In this document: piece after piece, positions 23,446-23,932 of the stretch
Layout: the number at the start of each line of letters is the position of its first letter
Numbering within the stretch: the first letter of the stretch is position 1
Source of the DNA: DAOMOP01 sp035444405
GTDB lineage: Bacteria; Pseudomonadota; Gammaproteobacteria; Burkholderiales; Rhodocyclaceae
NCBI GenBank assembly: GCA_035444405.1
Contig: DAOMOP010000042.1
Span: forward strand, 1 to 23,932
Direction of reading: 5' to 3'
Length of the DNA stretch: 23,932 bases
Program-made: the position numbers and the translations under genes
Notes under the pieces: model-generated
What the model was told of the DNA's origin: nothing
Databases searched by the model: none
The model's input: only the letters and a program-made list of their open reading frames with translations

Positions 23446-23932
23446 ATGCATATCTTGCGACTGGCGTGGCGGATGATGACGCGCGACCTGCGCGCGGGCG
23501 AGCTGCACCTGCTCGGGCTCGCCATCGTCCTGGCGGTGGCGAGCCTGACCAGCGTCGGCTTTCTCGCCGATCGCGTCGCCCGCGGGCTCGACCGCGAGGC
23601 CAACCAGCTGCTCGGCGGCGATCTGCTGCTGCGCGCCGACCGGCCATGGGCGCGGACCTTTCACGACGAGGCGCGAGGGCGCGGGCTGGCGGTCGTCGAC
23701 ACGGTGCTGTTCACGAGCATGGTCAGCACCGCCGACGAGGCGCAGCTCGCCGGCGTCAAGGTCGTCGGCGCGGGTTATCCGCTGCGCGGGACGCTGCGCA
23801 TCGCGAGCGCACCCAACCGCCCGGACGAAGTGGCCGAGCGCGTGCCCGCGGCGGGCGAGGTGTGGCTGGACGAGCGCCTGTTCGCGACGCTCGGCGTGGC
23901 CGTCGGCGACACGGTCGGCCTGGGCCTGCTCG
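23446..23932 (+). CDS. ABC transporter permease, YbbP/FtsX-like (C-terminus cut off)
   Basis: The first 162 codons of a large permease are visible: MHILRLAWRMMTRDLRAGELHLL, then a membrane segment (LGLAIVLAVASLTSVGFLA, about 24-42) and the start of a periplasmic MacB-type core (ANQLLGGDLLLRADRP, VSTADEAQLAGVKVVGAGYPLRGTLR). This pattern fits the YbbP-type permeases of the lipoprotein-release-like ABC family, whose cargo is unclear. The ATG at 23446 matches the family N-terminus. An in-frame GTG at 23410 overlaps the M20 stop (GTGA) and would add 12 residues. Confidence 0.88.
   Translation, partial: MHILRLAWRMMTRDLRAGELHLLGLAIVLAVASLTSVGFLADRVARGLDREANQLLGGDLLLRADRPWARTFHDEARGRGLAVVDTVLFTSMVSTADEAQLAGVKVVGAGYPLRGTLRIASAPNRPDEVAERVPAAGEVWLDERLFATLGVAVGDTVGLGLL

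Overview
The window is high-GC, gene-dense bacterial chromosome from a draft assembly: there is one run of 10 Ns at 2316-2325. Gene content and order point to a betaproteobacterium, probably near Rhodocyclales/Burkholderiales. The indicators are the run mltG-tmk-holB-pilZ-tatD, a DUF4936 protein beside an NRDE protein and ygfZ, and a non-canonical PilZ. The taxonomic call is inference. I see no rRNA, tRNA, CRISPR array, insertion sequence or prophage.

Region 1 (1-3.4 kb) is a mixed set of small units. A lipoamide-dehydrogenase-like flavoprotein (cut by the window start) lies downstream of an encapsulated-ferritin-family protein on the minus strand. Divergently come tadA and an L,D-transpeptidase gene that carries the assembly gap. 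A 59-residue SFPASDPPS protein follows on the minus strand, then a GNAT acetyltransferase. Region 2 (3.4-5.6 kb, minus) holds ygfZ behind a clear sigma70 promoter, a DUF4936 gene and an overlapping NRDE/TANGO2-type gene. Region 3 (5.7-10.2 kb, plus) is the tightly packed housekeeping run mltG, tmk, holB, pilZ, tatD and an exported ankyrin protein, with 4-17 base overlaps at three of the junctions.

Region 4 (10.2-12.2 kb) is gdhA, an NADP-type glutamate dehydrogenase. It follows a 548-base non-coding stretch with three evenly spaced GCAY-N7-GTGC dyads that resemble NtrC sites, and it ends at a good intrinsic terminator.

Region 5 (12.3-22.0 kb, minus) is the most interesting part. In transcription order it has a large transglutaminase/DUF2126 protein split into two frames that meet at TGATG, a fused circularly permuted ATP-grasp/alpha-E protein, a second transglutaminase-like protein (ATGA overlap), a PAS-GGDEF-EAL protein, and a histone-deacetylase-like amidohydrolase (TTGA overlap). 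The first genes match the predicted peptide-bond-forming/hydrolysing gene neighbourhoods known from comparative genomics, whose product is unknown. A cyclic-di-GMP enzyme and a deacetylase in the same run may be functionally linked.

Region 6 (22.2 kb to the end, plus) has an M20 amidohydrolase behind a plausible promoter with an overlapping dyad, then the start of a YbbP-like ABC permease cut by the window end.
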